64,000 nucleotides of DNA from assembly GCA_035549015.1 (NCBI GenBank), contig DASZRW010000029.1:1-64000 (forward strand). Reading direction: 5' to 3'. This DNA is from JAFDZV01 sp035549015. Its GTDB lineage: Bacteria > Bacteroidota > Ignavibacteria > OLB7. Positions within the stretch are counted from its first letter, which is position 1. Every line of letters begins with the position of its first letter. The notes beneath the pieces were generated by a model. That model did no database searches. It saw only the letters and a list, made by a program, of their open reading frames with translations, and was not told the origin of the DNA. Below, piece after piece: positions 1 to 8,896 of this stretch. The position numbers were made by a program, and so were the translations under genes.

Positions 1-1
1 A

Positions 2-232
2 AAGCACTTCGCTCGATTGACTATCGAGCGGATGTTGAACGATCGCCGCTTCACGCAGCGTGAACGCGAGGTGATAGTACTTGCCTTCATGGGGCTTACC
101 TATGCCGGCATTGCGGAGCGGCTCTTCATCACCGAGCACACGGTGAAGAAACGTCTGGAGAGCATCCGGCGAAAGACCGGTACCGGAAGCTTCTTCGAGC
201 TCTTCATGCAGCATGTGCCGAAGGAGGAATGA
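2..232 (+). CDS. LuxR-family transcriptional regulator, C-terminal part (5' truncated by window)
   Basis: This is the C-terminal part of a DNA-binding regulator. The frame is open from the first bases of the window to the TGA at 230-232, so the true start lies upstream. About 76 residues are visible, forming a LuxR/GerE-type helix-turn-helix: a T-Q-R-E-R-E-V opening, a GLTYAGIAERLFI scaffold and a recognition helix with TEHTVKKRLESI. The end, with RRKTGTGSFFELF, nearly repeats the end of the next gene, so the two are tandem paralogues. A TTG at 17 could be read as a start but would leave a bare HTH with no sensory part. The next gene begins 3 bases after the stop, so co-transcription is likely. 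The signal sensed cannot be told. Confidence 0.85.
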   Translation, partial: KHFARLTIERMLNDRRFTQREREVIVLAFMGLTYAGIAERLFITEHTVKKRLESIRRKTGTGSFFELFMQHVPKEE

Positions 233-235
233 GGC

Positions 236-1135
236 ATGGTGCCTGCACGAGGTGATGTAGCCATGGGAACAACAGGAAGAGAGAACCGGAAGAAGGGAAC
301 GCCGGCACCTCGCAAGTCGGGCGCCGCTCCGCACGTGGCTGCGAAGCAGAAGCCCGGCGCCGCGGCCGTGCCGGCGGTGGATGCCGAACCGCGGGAGCCA
401 CTGATCCCTCCGCATGTGGCCCGCTTCCTGGCCTCGATCCCGATGACGCCCGATCCGGTGGAGTGGATCCTCGGCTTCCGCGCGGCGCTTCAGGAACTGC
501 TGGGGGATGTGGACCGGATTGCCATGCAAGTGGATACGTATTGCCCGCTCGATGATATCTCTGGAGGGGAGGCATGGTTCCACTTGTATCTGGATCATGC
601 CGTACATGGCAGCGGTACTGGAACCATGATCACACTAAGGCCCGGCGACGAGCAAGAACATCATGCGCGTCTGCTCATGCGGCTTCAGCATGCCGGGCAT
701 GACCTCGGCATCTATCGACCTCCGATCGGGACAGACTTTGCGTTCAGGAATGCAAGGTATCTCGCCTCGATACTCCTGTTCAGAGAACGGCATCGGCCCG
801 CGATAACAGCAGGTACCCAGGCCGCGTTGGAGGTGCTGCGCCCGTTCATCGTATACGCCTGCTCGAGTCTCGTTGCACGCTTCATGGTGACGCAACCGGC
901 AAAGCACCTTGGGTCACGGATGTTCCGCCGGATATTCAACGACTATGGTCTCAGCGAAGGTGAGAAGCATGTGGTCGCGTTGAAGGCGATTGGCCTGACA
1001 AGTGCCGCAATTGCCACCCGGCTCTATATCACGCAGCATGCCGTGAAGAAACGTCTGGAGAGCATCCGGCGGAAGACCGGTACGGCCGGCATCTTCGAGC
1101 TCTTCATGCGGCACCTGCCGACGGAGGGGGCGTGA
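236..1135 (+). CDS. LuxR-type regulator, tandem paralogue 2
   Basis: A 299-residue predicted transcriptional regulator. Residues 1-55 are basic and low in complexity. A central domain (about 55-225) starts with PPHVARFLASIPMTP and PVEWILGFRAAL and resembles the N-terminal domain of the regulator at 1781-2653; I cannot assign it to a named sensor family (PAS/GAF-like fold is possible). The C-terminal 65 residues are a LuxR HTH with TQHAVKKRLESIRRKTGT. The ATG at 236 has GGAGG about 7 bases upstream, inside the end of the preceding gene; ATG 263 is an alternative. There is no signal peptide or receiver domain. The near-identical C-terminal DNA compared with the upstream copy suggests recent duplication or conversion. 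Confidence 0.8.
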   Translation: MVPARGDVAMGTTGRENRKKGTPAPRKSGAAPHVAAKQKPGAAAVPAVDAEPREPLIPPHVARFLASIPMTPDPVEWILGFRAALQELLGDVDRIAMQVDTYCPLDDISGGEAWFHLYLDHAVHGSGTGTMITLRPGDEQEHHARLLMRLQHAGHDLGIYRPPIGTDFAFRNARYLASILLFRERHRPAITAGTQAALEVLRPFIVYACSSLVARFMVTQPAKHLGSRMFRRIFNDYGLSEGEKHVVALKAIGLTSAAIATRLYITQHAVKKRLESIRRKTGTAGIFELFMRHLPTEGA

Positions 1136-1780
1136 TGTGTTATGATGGCACGCAACCGGCGACGAGTGAGAGGGAGCCCCGACGCTCATCCCTGGAGGCT
1201 CCCGGCACCCGGCCACCACCGTTCCCATGGTGGCAGTCGATGACATGCGGGCAGTGAAGGGGTCCGGGGTCTCCGGGGCACGGCGGTACGGATGGTTTGG
1301 AGTGAGCGGAGGACGAAACAGACGGGAAATCGGCTGCCGGCGCCGCGGCGGATCGCACCGCAAACTATTCGGGAGCCTGCAACGTTATGGTGGGATGCAG
1401 GTCCAGATCGCGCTGCCGGCAAGCCGGACCGGGCCACAACGGATTGATAACTCTTCACACCCGGAAAGTTTGGTTGGCGCAGCCGATCTTCGTAACATTG
1501 ACGGCGTTTGGCGCCATACGACTCTTGCGGCTTCGCATGGCACCCGGCCGAAACTTCCCTGGCAGCTTCGGAACAGTACTCTCACACGTCTGCCGTTCCA
1601 TCGGCAGTTGTTCCCTCGGTGCCGGCCGTTGCGCATAGCTCTCCCCACCTGCACATCCTGAATACCGTGCGGGCACCAGCGTCTGCGGCGCGTGTGCCAT
1701 GATACTTGCATGCGCCACTAACACCAGTGGCGGGCCTCGCCATTGGCGTGGTGCGTCCCGTCCATGAGGTAAAGAGTTCT
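1136..1780 (+). other. 645-base intergenic stretch, no gene seen
   Basis: No frame here has a convincing start, ribosome site or recognisable protein. A weak Bacteroidota-like promoter may lie at 1469-1500 (TTTG, about 20 bases, TAACATTG), some 280 bases before the regulator at 1781. I see no clear remnant of a fourth regulator copy in translation. Confidence 0.5.
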
Positions 1781-2653
1781 ATGCCACGAATCATACGAAA
1801 GACTGCCGACGGCGACATCGCCGAACTCCCGGAGCGCCCCGCTGCCGTGCGCCTGAATGCGGGCCTGTCCGGTGGATCACCCGGCACACCGCTCCTCCCC
1901 GATCATGTGGTGGAATTCCTCAACGCATTGCCGATGACCGGCAACACCGTCGATTGGATCAACGGATTCCGCGATGCTCTCCGGAAGCTTCTTGGCGATG
2001 TCGACCGGGTGGCGGTGAAGATCAATGAGAACTGCTATCTGAACGATCCGGGACGCCATCAACCGCTTGCGGTTTCGATGTTGCGCACGGGTTCAAATAA
2101 GGTTGCTGAGACAGCAGTGATGGCAATGGCTATTGGTGGTACTGCGCCGTCGCATGCATTTATCGAGGAGATCCGTTCGATCGGGCACAACTTGGATGAA
2201 TACCATCCGCCATTGTGTTATGACTATCACTACGATGGCACAGCCTATCTCGGATCGATCCTCCTCTTCCGCGAACGCGTGAAGGCGCCGATCTCCGAGC
2301 GGTCAGCGGAAGCTATGCAGGCACTGGAGCCGTTCATCATCTTCGCCCTCTCGGACGTCGTCACGCGGCATCATTACGAGAAGCCGATCGATCGCGTCTT
2401 CTCCGAGATCCTGATGCAGGTTGCACGCGAGTCCAATCTCAGCACGCAGGATATCCGCATCCTGACCCTGATGCTGATGGGGCTCTCCTACAAGCAGGTG
2501 GCGGACCGGATGGAGCTCTCGATCGACACCATTCGCAAGCATACGAAACGAATCTACCGGAAGACCCGGACCGGAAGCCTTCCGGAACTCTTCGCCAAGT
2601 ACTTCACGCCGCGCATCGGCATCGAGGGGCTGGGCGAGGACGACGGCCTGTAG
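1781..2653 (+). CDS. LuxR-type regulator, tandem paralogue 3
   Basis: A 290-residue predicted regulator homologous to the protein at 236-1135. The N-terminal domain carries LLPDHVVEFLNALPMTG, VDWINGFRDALRKLLGDVDR and a later AYLGSILLFRER segment, all matching the paralogue. The C-terminal HTH reads ILTLMLMGLSYKQVADRMEL then SIDTIRKHTKRIYRKTRTGS. The HTH differs more from copies 1 and 2 than they do from each other, so it probably has its own DNA target. I chose ATG 1781, preceded by GAGGTAAAG; a TTG at 1706 in the same frame has no ribosome site and would add a poorly conserved leader. It is probably cytoplasmic; the ligand is unknown. Confidence 0.8.
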   Translation: MPRIIRKTADGDIAELPERPAAVRLNAGLSGGSPGTPLLPDHVVEFLNALPMTGNTVDWINGFRDALRKLLGDVDRVAVKINENCYLNDPGRHQPLAVSMLRTGSNKVAETAVMAMAIGGTAPSHAFIEEIRSIGHNLDEYHPPLCYDYHYDGTAYLGSILLFRERVKAPISERSAEAMQALEPFIIFALSDVVTRHHYEKPIDRVFSEILMQVARESNLSTQDIRILTLMLMGLSYKQVADRMELSIDTIRKHTKRIYRKTRTGSLPELFAKYFTPRIGIEGLGEDDGL

Positions 2654-3434
2654 AGCCCGGGTGCATTTGCGGCAACCACGGGCTCCGCAACGCGGACGGT
2701 ACATCCCAACGACTCATCCATACACTCTGCGGCGTTGACGGGTGTGCCCTTCGCACACCGAAGGCTATGCCGTTCGTGCCCCTCTGGCGCGTGCAGTGAA
2801 TGCGCCGTTCGGAGGGGAGGTGGCCGATGAAGGTTGCATGCGGGAAGGGCGCCACGCTCCGGTGTGCCGGGCGTTGTTCCGCCAATGCTTCATCCGGGCA
2901 TCGGATGCACCGGTTCGGCAATGGATGGGGGAGGGGATTGTCCGTTCGGCAGGATTGCGCGGAGGAGGGCTTGGTGAGCCTCGAACACCGGCGCGTTACC
3001 TCTACGCAATGTTGCATTGCAGGTGCGGCCATTCGCAGTGAAAGGGGCATCGAGGCAGACGGTACACAAACATGTACTGTTCCTCCGGCGCCCCGGGCGC
3101 GTATGTTTGATGGCCGTGTTATATCCGCACGTACGGCGTCGGCTTCCCTGACCCCAGACACCCTTGCGGCGTGTCGGAAGTCTGTCCCGGCAGCGGATAT
3201 GGTTTGAACGAGTGGTACTGCGGGCCGTTGCGTCCTGCCACGGTGCCGTTGCATGGGCCCCGCGCCGTCTATGACGGCATCCATGCCGGTCGGAACGCTA
3301 TACATCCCTAGGGCGTGCGTCCAGAACCACGCTTCAACCAGCAGGCACGATTCGCCGCCATATCCCTGTTTCGGACAACCGCGGTGGATCGTTGTCTCCA
3401 ATCCAGAACAACTTGAATCCAGAGAGAGAAGCGT
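2654..3434 (+). other. 781-base intergenic stretch, no gene seen
   Basis: Short open frames exist on both strands but have arginine/serine/cysteine-rich shadow-type composition, no ribosome sites and no recognisable domain. A small inverted repeat (GCAATG, 3 bases, CATTGC) lies at 3006-3020. The stretch could hold the long leader of the following gene or a decayed gene; nothing firmer can be said. Confidence 0.5.
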
Positions 3435-4052
3435 ATGCGATGTCATCTTACCACTACACTGTTCTGCCTGCTGTTCGCGATTACCGCCGCGCAGTCGCAG
3501 AGCATATCGGCAACTCACCCGAACGATCCGAACGCAGTACCGCTGGGGACATTTACCATCGGTGTTTCCAGTGGATCCTCAGCATCGAATTTGAAACAGA
3601 AGTCGGTTCTATCGAATGATCCAGGAATGGGAATTCACATTGGCGTTTTCCGCGTCGGCATTCGAACGGACATCTACGTGGACCTGGACTCCACCTACTT
3701 CACAGAGGACGACGGCTGGGACAACATGAGCACGAAGGAGATCTTCGACCTGATCGGCCAGGTCGCGGTTGCGGAAACGGTGCAGAAGGGACTCCTGAAT
3801 TGCGTGACAAGCTGCGTGCTTGGGCAACCGCTCACACGCGTGATCGTTCCGGCCTGCGTGCATCGCGACGGCAAGGGCATTGAAACCCACTTCAAGGCCT
3901 GTGACGAGACGAGCGCCTGCATTCGCGAGTACCTTGTCTGCTGCCCGGTGGATGCTCTGTTCCCGACGATACAGATGACGCTCTGCAGTATCGTGAACGG
4001 CATTGCCGGCGGATGCAACGCCGACGGCACCGGGTGCGAGAGTACCTGCTAG
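3435..4052 (+). CDS. cysteine-rich exported protein of unknown function
   Basis: 205 residues. A signal peptide is visible: basic start MRCH, hydrophobic TTTLFCLLFAITAA, and a likely cleavage near AQSQS. The mature N-terminal half is rich in Gly/Ser/Asp. The last 85 or so residues contain eleven cysteines, including a CC pair and closely spaced C-N-A-D-G-T-G-C-E-S-T-C at the end. This suggests a compact disulfide-bonded domain in the periplasm or outside the cell, or a metal-binding one. The start ATG is preceded by GAGAGAGAAG. It is followed by a strong hairpin at 4157-4199. I do not recognise the family. Confidence 0.7.
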   Translation: MRCHLTTTLFCLLFAITAAQSQSISATHPNDPNAVPLGTFTIGVSSGSSASNLKQKSVLSNDPGMGIHIGVFRVGIRTDIYVDLDSTYFTEDDGWDNMSTKEIFDLIGQVAVAETVQKGLLNCVTSCVLGQPLTRVIVPACVHRDGKGIETHFKACDETSACIREYLVCCPVDALFPTIQMTLCSIVNGIAGGCNADGTGCESTC

Positions 4053-4156
4053 CGTGCCCGCCCGCACGCCTGAATGGAAAGCATGGCCCCAATGCCGCGG
4101 CACCCGGAGCCGGGCCGCAGCCTCTACATTCTTCAGGACGGCGCAAGGAAATGGCG

Positions 4157-4199
4157 CGCCGCACCGTTATCGACCAAGGGTGCCGATAACGGGGCGGCG
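4157..4199 (+). terminator. GC-rich hairpin, probable terminator
   Basis: 16-base arms (4157-4172 and 4184-4199) pair with a single mismatch around an 11-base loop, 105 bases after the cysteine-rich gene. There is no T run afterwards. The rest of the gap up to 4413 shows no gene. Confidence 0.5.
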
Positions 4200-4413
4200 T
4201 TGCGTTCCGTGCAGACGGGCGTCGTGAAGAAAACCAATGTTCCTTTGCGAGATGAGCCCCGCAGGATGGTGGTGCATGCTTCTGCTTTCATTCCCTACAT
4301 TCGGCCTGCTTCGTGCTTCAGACGGAATGAAGACGAGCCACGTTCACGGCGAAGCCTCAACGGCCGCGCACCGCGCGCAACGTTCTCATTCCAGCCCGCC
4401 CCGTTGGAGTCTG

Positions 4414-5391
4414 ATGATCCCGGTCCGCCTGCCATATTGGTTCTGCATGGTTCTGCTGATCTGCGGCACCGCCGTCTGCAGCCGTGCCACCGCGCAGCTT
4501 ATCAGCACCGGTACATCCGTTCCGATGCCGAGCGGCCCGATGATGCCGAGCGGGCCGCCATCGATGCCGCCGCAGTCCGTCCAGATGTTCAATCCCAACA
4601 CCTACTCCATCAATGTTGCCTTCTCGCAGGGGCTCTCCAGCAACTGGGGATATGGCGATCAGAACTATCTGGCCATCCGCTTCGCGTCGCAGATCTACGA
4701 TCAGCGCACCTCGGAGTACGTGAAGCTGCGGAGCAGTCTGCAGTTCGCTCTCGGAGCAACATACTCGGACAACGGAACGTCCGGTGATGGTGCGTCCGGC
4801 GACGCGGTGCGTGTGGGAGACAACAACTTCTTCGTCGAGGAGGTGGTGCTCTATCCGCTTGGGTGGATGGTTGACCCCTACATTGCCGGGAGTCTGCAGA
4901 CGCCGGTGACGGAATCCTTTGCCGTGGACTATTTCACCAAGCTTCTGGTGCGCCGCGCAAGCCTGTGGGACCCGGTGACGGCGCAGTACGGCACCGGATT
5001 CAACTACACCCTCACGCAGCCCTCCGGCATGCTGAACATGCGGGTGGGATTGGGCCGGCGCATCACGCGCGCGCACTTCAACACGCAGCTTACCGATGAC
5101 TGGAAGACGCCGACAGTGGTGGAGACCTACAAGGAAGAGTCCGGAGTGGACTTCAATGCGATGGCGATGTTCCGTTCCGATTCCACAATCAGCTACTCCG
5201 GGCGGCTTGCACTGTTCGGAACGTTCGAGGACCTGAGCGTCTGGACCGTCACGTGGAACAATACAACGGAGTTCAAGCTCTGGAAATCACTCGGGCTGAT
5301 CTGGAAGGTGGACGTCATTCATGATATCCGCCAGACCAGACGCACGCAGTTCATGCACACGATCATGCTCGGTCTGATTCAGAACTTCTGA
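4414..5391 (+). CDS. predicted outer-membrane protein
   Basis: 325 residues from ATG 4414. A signal peptide (MIPVRLPYWFCMVLLICGTA, cleaved near ATA-QL) is followed by a Pro/Met/Ser linker with a PMPSGPMMPSGPPSMPP pattern. The remainder alternates polar and hydrophobic residues and is rich in Tyr/Trp/Phe, typical of antiparallel beta-strands of an outer-membrane barrel. It ends in aromatic F (LGLIQNF), as many barrels do. The frame is open upstream to 4237, but that extension has a second, unlikely hydrophobic stretch, so the internal ATG placing the signal peptide first is preferred. It resembles DUF3078-type barrels only in a general way. Function is unknown. Confidence 0.65.
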   Translation: MIPVRLPYWFCMVLLICGTAVCSRATAQLISTGTSVPMPSGPMMPSGPPSMPPQSVQMFNPNTYSINVAFSQGLSSNWGYGDQNYLAIRFASQIYDQRTSEYVKLRSSLQFALGATYSDNGTSGDGASGDAVRVGDNNFFVEEVVLYPLGWMVDPYIAGSLQTPVTESFAVDYFTKLLVRRASLWDPVTAQYGTGFNYTLTQPSGMLNMRVGLGRRITRAHFNTQLTDDWKTPTVVETYKEESGVDFNAMAMFRSDSTISYSGRLALFGTFEDLSVWTVTWNNTTEFKLWKSLGLIWKVDVIHDIRQTRRTQFMHTIMLGLIQNF

Positions 5392-5494
5392 TTCAGAACT
5401 TCTGGAGTGAATGCCGGCGGCCGCTGCAGCCGTGCGCGCATCGTGCCGAACGGGATGTGCCCTGTGTGGTTGCCCGCTACGGCCGTGTTGTGCG

Positions 5495-5950
5495 CTACCC
5501 TTTACCGGAACGCCGCTCGAGCGCCCGCACCTTCTCCAGGCGGCGTACATGCCGTTCCAGGCCGGAGAACCGGGCAGCCAGGAACAGATCCACCAGCACC
5601 TTCGCAATCTCCAATCCGATCACGCGCGGGCCAAGGCAGAGCACGTTGGCATCGTCGTCGTACACGCACTGGCGTGCGCTGAACGCGTCGTGTGCCAGCG
5701 CGGCGCGGATGCCCGGGATCTTGTTCGCTGCGATGGAGGCGCCGACGCCGCTGCCGCAGAGCAGAATGCCTCGCTCCGCGCGGCCGCCGTGCAGGGCTTC
5801 GGCAACGGCTGCGGCCATGTCCGGATAGTCGCTCGGGGCGTCGTTGTAGGCGCCGAGGTCGATCGGCCGGTGCCCGCTCTCGGACAGCCATGCGCAGAGC
5901 AGCCCCTTCATTGCGTAGCCGGCGTGGTCCGCCGCAATGGCGATAATCAT
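5495..5950 (-). CDS. rpiB: ribose 5-phosphate isomerase B
   Basis: Interconverts ribose 5-phosphate and ribulose 5-phosphate in the pentose phosphate pathway. The 151-residue length is that of the RpiB/LacAB family. The N-terminal MIIAIAADHAGYAMK carries the D8-H9 pair, and GILLCGSGVGASIAANK places the catalytic cysteine at residue 65, as in the E. coli enzyme. D-A-N-V-L-C-L-G is the usual C-terminal landmark. ATG 5950 is preceded on the minus strand by CTGGAGC; upstream codons in frame would add an unrelated leader. It is last in a minus-strand run with the small gene at 6012-6287 and the DUF5686 gene. Confidence 0.93.
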   Translation of the reverse strand: MIIAIAADHAGYAMKGLLCAWLSESGHRPIDLGAYNDAPSDYPDMAAAVAEALHGGRAERGILLCGSGVGASIAANKIPGIRAALAHDAFSARQCVYDDDANVLCLGPRVIGLEIAKVLVDLFLAARFSGLERHVRRLEKVRALERRSGKG

Positions 5951-6011
5951 CAGCGAATGCTCCAGGATCTCTTCGGGGCAAACATGTTGTTCCCGTGTGG
6001 ACGTGGACCGT

Positions 6012-6287
6012 TCAACGCAGCAGATGATGCCGCAGGTCGTGCAGCACACTCTTCAATGCGCTGGCGCTGACAAGCGTTTCACCATACCGGGCATGCCGGA
6101 TCTTGAAGATCGCGCTCCGCCCGCCGCGTGCATCGTACGGCTCGATGGAAAGCTGGCCGTATCCCATGTCGTAATGCTCGCCGTGTCCATCGAGATAGGC
6201 GCGCAGCTCCTCGATCTCCGGAAGTGCAAGTTCACTGGAGAGCATCTTCCAGAGCACATCATCGGTCTTGTTCGGCTTCTCCGGCAT
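6012..6287 (-). CDS. small protein of unknown function
   Basis: 91 residues, predicted soluble, with no signal peptide or membrane segment. The sequence has an acidic helical N-terminal part (DVLWKMLSSELALPEIEELR) and a basic C-terminus with K-I-R-H-A-R-Y-G-E. It lies 61 bases upstream of rpiB and 21 bases downstream of the DUF5686 gene, so the three may form one transcript. No Shine-Dalgarno is seen; a TATATT box sits 6 bases before the ATG, which would suit a leaderless message. I do not recognise it; the reading rests on its neat fit between its neighbours. Confidence 0.55.
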   Translation of the reverse strand: MPEKPNKTDDVLWKMLSSELALPEIEELRAYLDGHGEHYDMGYGQLSIEPYDARGGRSAIFKIRHARYGETLVSASALKSVLHDLRHHLLR

Positions 6288-6308
6288 GCGGCGAATATAC
6301 AGCGCCGT

Positions 6309-8660
6309 TCAGAATGGTCCCGAGAGCTTGAGCACCGCGCCGAAGTTGCCGGCCCCAAGCGGGCCGATGCCCCAGCGTCCCTCCAGCTCGAGATAGAACA
6401 CATTGCTGATGAAGGTGGGGATGTGGCCGATGCCCGCACCGAGTTCCGTGTACCAGATTCCGTGTGTCGATGAATAGCCGGTCGGGTTCGCATTCTCGAA
6501 GATCCCCGCCGCACCCGATACCGAGAACTCGATGCCGCGCCCGTCGACCGTCGGCAGATCCAGTGCGCGCCAGATGATATCGGAAAGCGTCTGCTCGCCG
6601 GCGAGAGCCAGATATCGCGTGCCGCCGTACACGCCCGTCGGTGCGGAGTAGAAGGAGGAGAACGCACCGATGGGGCCGTTGGAGGTCGGCATGCGGAACT
6701 GATACTCGACCGGGAGGTTGGCGCTTCCGCTGCCTGCATCAACGTTGATGTTGAGCAGCATCGGCGTGTAGCCGGTTGGGATGGTGGGAATGGCGATGCG
6801 GAAGGAACCATGCGCCAGGCGGAAGGCCGTTCCGGTCTCCGTCTGTTCGCCATAGATGCCGGCCGCCGAGAAGCCGAACTCCCAGGCGGGGTTCGACGTG
6901 ATCGTGATCGCATCCTCCCGCTCCCCCAGCCCGAGCGTTATCGTTGCCGTTCGATAGCTCCCGTCGATAACCGCAGGGTTGGTCCGGAACGCCTCGTTGG
7001 AGAAGATGGAACGGTTGGTAGCAACCGGCAGCGTGAAGTGCCGCGCCATCTCCACGCCCGCCCCCAGCCGCATTCCGCCGGACTCCGCATCCAGGCCGCC
7101 GCTGAAGCCGTCGCTCCGGTAGTAGTCGAAGTAGTCGCGATGGAAGAGAGCGGCCACGATCGTGTTGATGATGCGAGGATAGCCTCGGTCGTAGGCGTTC
7201 GTGGTGATCGCGGAGAAGAGCGATCCTCTGAGATGGAGGGTTGGCATTCCGTCGCCGCTCAGCAGACGGAGCGTTCCGGTGAGGGTACCGACCGGCCTCC
7301 GAAGCCCGAAGCTGTAGGCCGCTGTGGCCTTCGCGGCGAGCGGGCCGATGGAGGCGCTTGCGTTGAGCCCGAGCGTGACGCTGCCGGCCCGGTTGAAATC
7401 GATGGAGGGCCCGTCGAACGAAACGTCGCCGCCCTCGCGCTCGCCGAAGTCGTTCGGAGTTGCGGCCACGGTGCTGTCGATCAGGTGATAGGTCTCCTTC
7501 TCCTGCGGCGTCAGCTCGCTCAGATCGTTCCCCTCCCAGAACTCCGGCCGCGCGGAGTCCGCTGCCGGCGCCGCGGTGACGATGCGCCGGTCCGCATAGA
7601 CCGAATCGGGAATCGGTGCGTTCACCTGCAGCTCGGTGAAGATGCTGGTTGCGTTGATGGATGCACCAACCTCCGCGAACCCTTTCACCAGTTCCACCCT
7701 GCCGCGGCCGCTGATGTTCAGGTAGGTCGGCTGCCAGATATCATCCTTCACACGATCGAACTTCTGCTCCAATCGCAGGTCGCTCACGAAGGGAATGGCG
7801 GTTGTTCCGGACGGCCGCAGGTCCACCGCGATCAGGTTGTAGTTCTGTGCCACGATCGTCATCGTTCCCTCGAACGCGGGGAACAGACGTGTTGCGGCCT
7901 TCACGCCGATCACGTACACGATGTCGTTGTTGATCTGCTTGCGATCGAGCAGGGTGAATCGATAGCGTGAAAGGGTGGAGGGATTCAACGGCGACGGCAC
8001 GTTCACGTTCAGCAGCTGGAGGTCGTCATCGTAGAAGCTGACGAAGTCGCCGATGGCCAGCAGGTTGCTCTGCGCGGGAATGTTGCGCGTCTGGCGCCGT
8101 TGAATGACAACCAGGCGCGGCCCCTTGTCGCTGTAGTATGCGCGGGAGAACGTCTCGAGGATGGCGTGGCGATCCTCGTCCTTGATCTTCCCGAATGCAT
8201 TGCCGTCGATATCGAACGCCATCTTCGAATAGAGCAGGCCCTGTACGGTCTTCGCCCTGCGCCGGTTTTCGTCCCGACGTTCGATGGTTCGCTGGATGAT
8301 CTGATCGGCGCTGAGGCCGGCATTCACTTCCACGCCCTGCATCCTGATTGCCGACGCGTGCAGCCGCACCGCGATCGGCGCCATTCCCTGCACCGCGTCG
8401 ACGGAGATCGTGGTGTCGGTGTAGCCGATCGATGAGACCGTGAGCTGCTGGAGGCCGGCGGCCAGCGGGATGCGGAACCGTCCGGAGCCGGACGTGTAGG
8501 TGCGCGCGTTGCGCTGTTGCAGGCGGACCACCGCGCCGCCGATCGGGGAGCCGGTTGCCGCGTCCGTCACGGAGCCTTCGGCAGCGATCGTGCCCTGTGC
8601 GTGCGCACATGCGAGGCTGGCAAGGAGCAGGACAAGTGCGGTTGGGAGAAGTCGCTGCAT
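6309..8660 (-). CDS. DUF5686 / carboxypeptidase-regulatory-like outer-membrane protein
   Basis: 783 residues. Signal peptide MQRLLPTALVLLLASLACAHA, then an about 85-residue CarboxypepD_reg-like beta domain (EGSVTDAATGSPIGGAVVRL, ending near LHASAIRMQGVEVNA). A helical-to-beta region with SADQIIQRTIERRDENRRRA and YSKMAFD follows, the hallmark of Bacteroidota DUF5686 proteins. The rest is a long beta-rich barrel-like region ending in SGPF. Such proteins are outer-membrane proteins related in layout to TonB-dependent receptors but lacking a clear plug; their role is not established. The start was taken at the ATG 12 bases inside the longest frame because it begins the signal peptide. It is first in the minus-strand run towards rpiB. 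Confidence 0.8.
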   Translation of the reverse strand: MQRLLPTALVLLLASLACAHAQGTIAAEGSVTDAATGSPIGGAVVRLQQRNARTYTSGSGRFRIPLAAGLQQLTVSSIGYTDTTISVDAVQGMAPIAVRLHASAIRMQGVEVNAGLSADQIIQRTIERRDENRRRAKTVQGLLYSKMAFDIDGNAFGKIKDEDRHAILETFSRAYYSDKGPRLVVIQRRQTRNIPAQSNLLAIGDFVSFYDDDLQLLNVNVPSPLNPSTLSRYRFTLLDRKQINNDIVYVIGVKAATRLFPAFEGTMTIVAQNYNLIAVDLRPSGTTAIPFVSDLRLEQKFDRVKDDIWQPTYLNISGRGRVELVKGFAEVGASINATSIFTELQVNAPIPDSVYADRRIVTAAPAADSARPEFWEGNDLSELTPQEKETYHLIDSTVAATPNDFGEREGGDVSFDGPSIDFNRAGSVTLGLNASASIGPLAAKATAAYSFGLRRPVGTLTGTLRLLSGDGMPTLHLRGSLFSAITTNAYDRGYPRIINTIVAALFHRDYFDYYRSDGFSGGLDAESGGMRLGAGVEMARHFTLPVATNRSIFSNEAFRTNPAVIDGSYRTATITLGLGEREDAITITSNPAWEFGFSAAGIYGEQTETGTAFRLAHGSFRIAIPTIPTGYTPMLLNINVDAGSGSANLPVEYQFRMPTSNGPIGAFSSFYSAPTGVYGGTRYLALAGEQTLSDIIWRALDLPTVDGRGIEFSVSGAAGIFENANPTGYSSTHGIWYTELGAGIGHIPTFISNVFYLELEGRWGIGPLGAGNFGAVLKLSGPF

Positions 8661-8896
8661 GGTTGGTTCCAATTGTTCTGTTCGGCCGTGCCGGTATTCG
8701 GAAGGCGCGGCATGATACCACCGATTCGTGTATGGACGAACGACGACGATGCCATTGAGATGAAACGTGCTTCTCGGTTCCTGCCCGACAACGAACGCGG
8801 CCCGCGCGCATTGGAAGCAGGCGGGCCGTGATCGCGATACGATGGGAGCAGGCGGGCATCACAGCCGGGCAACGCCCGCGCCAGCGGAGCGATGTG

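Noticed and set aside
2742..3207. Small open frames of about 100-135 codons in the gap after the third regulator
   Set aside because: No ribosome sites, no conserved motif, and overlapping frames on both strands with shadow-like composition.
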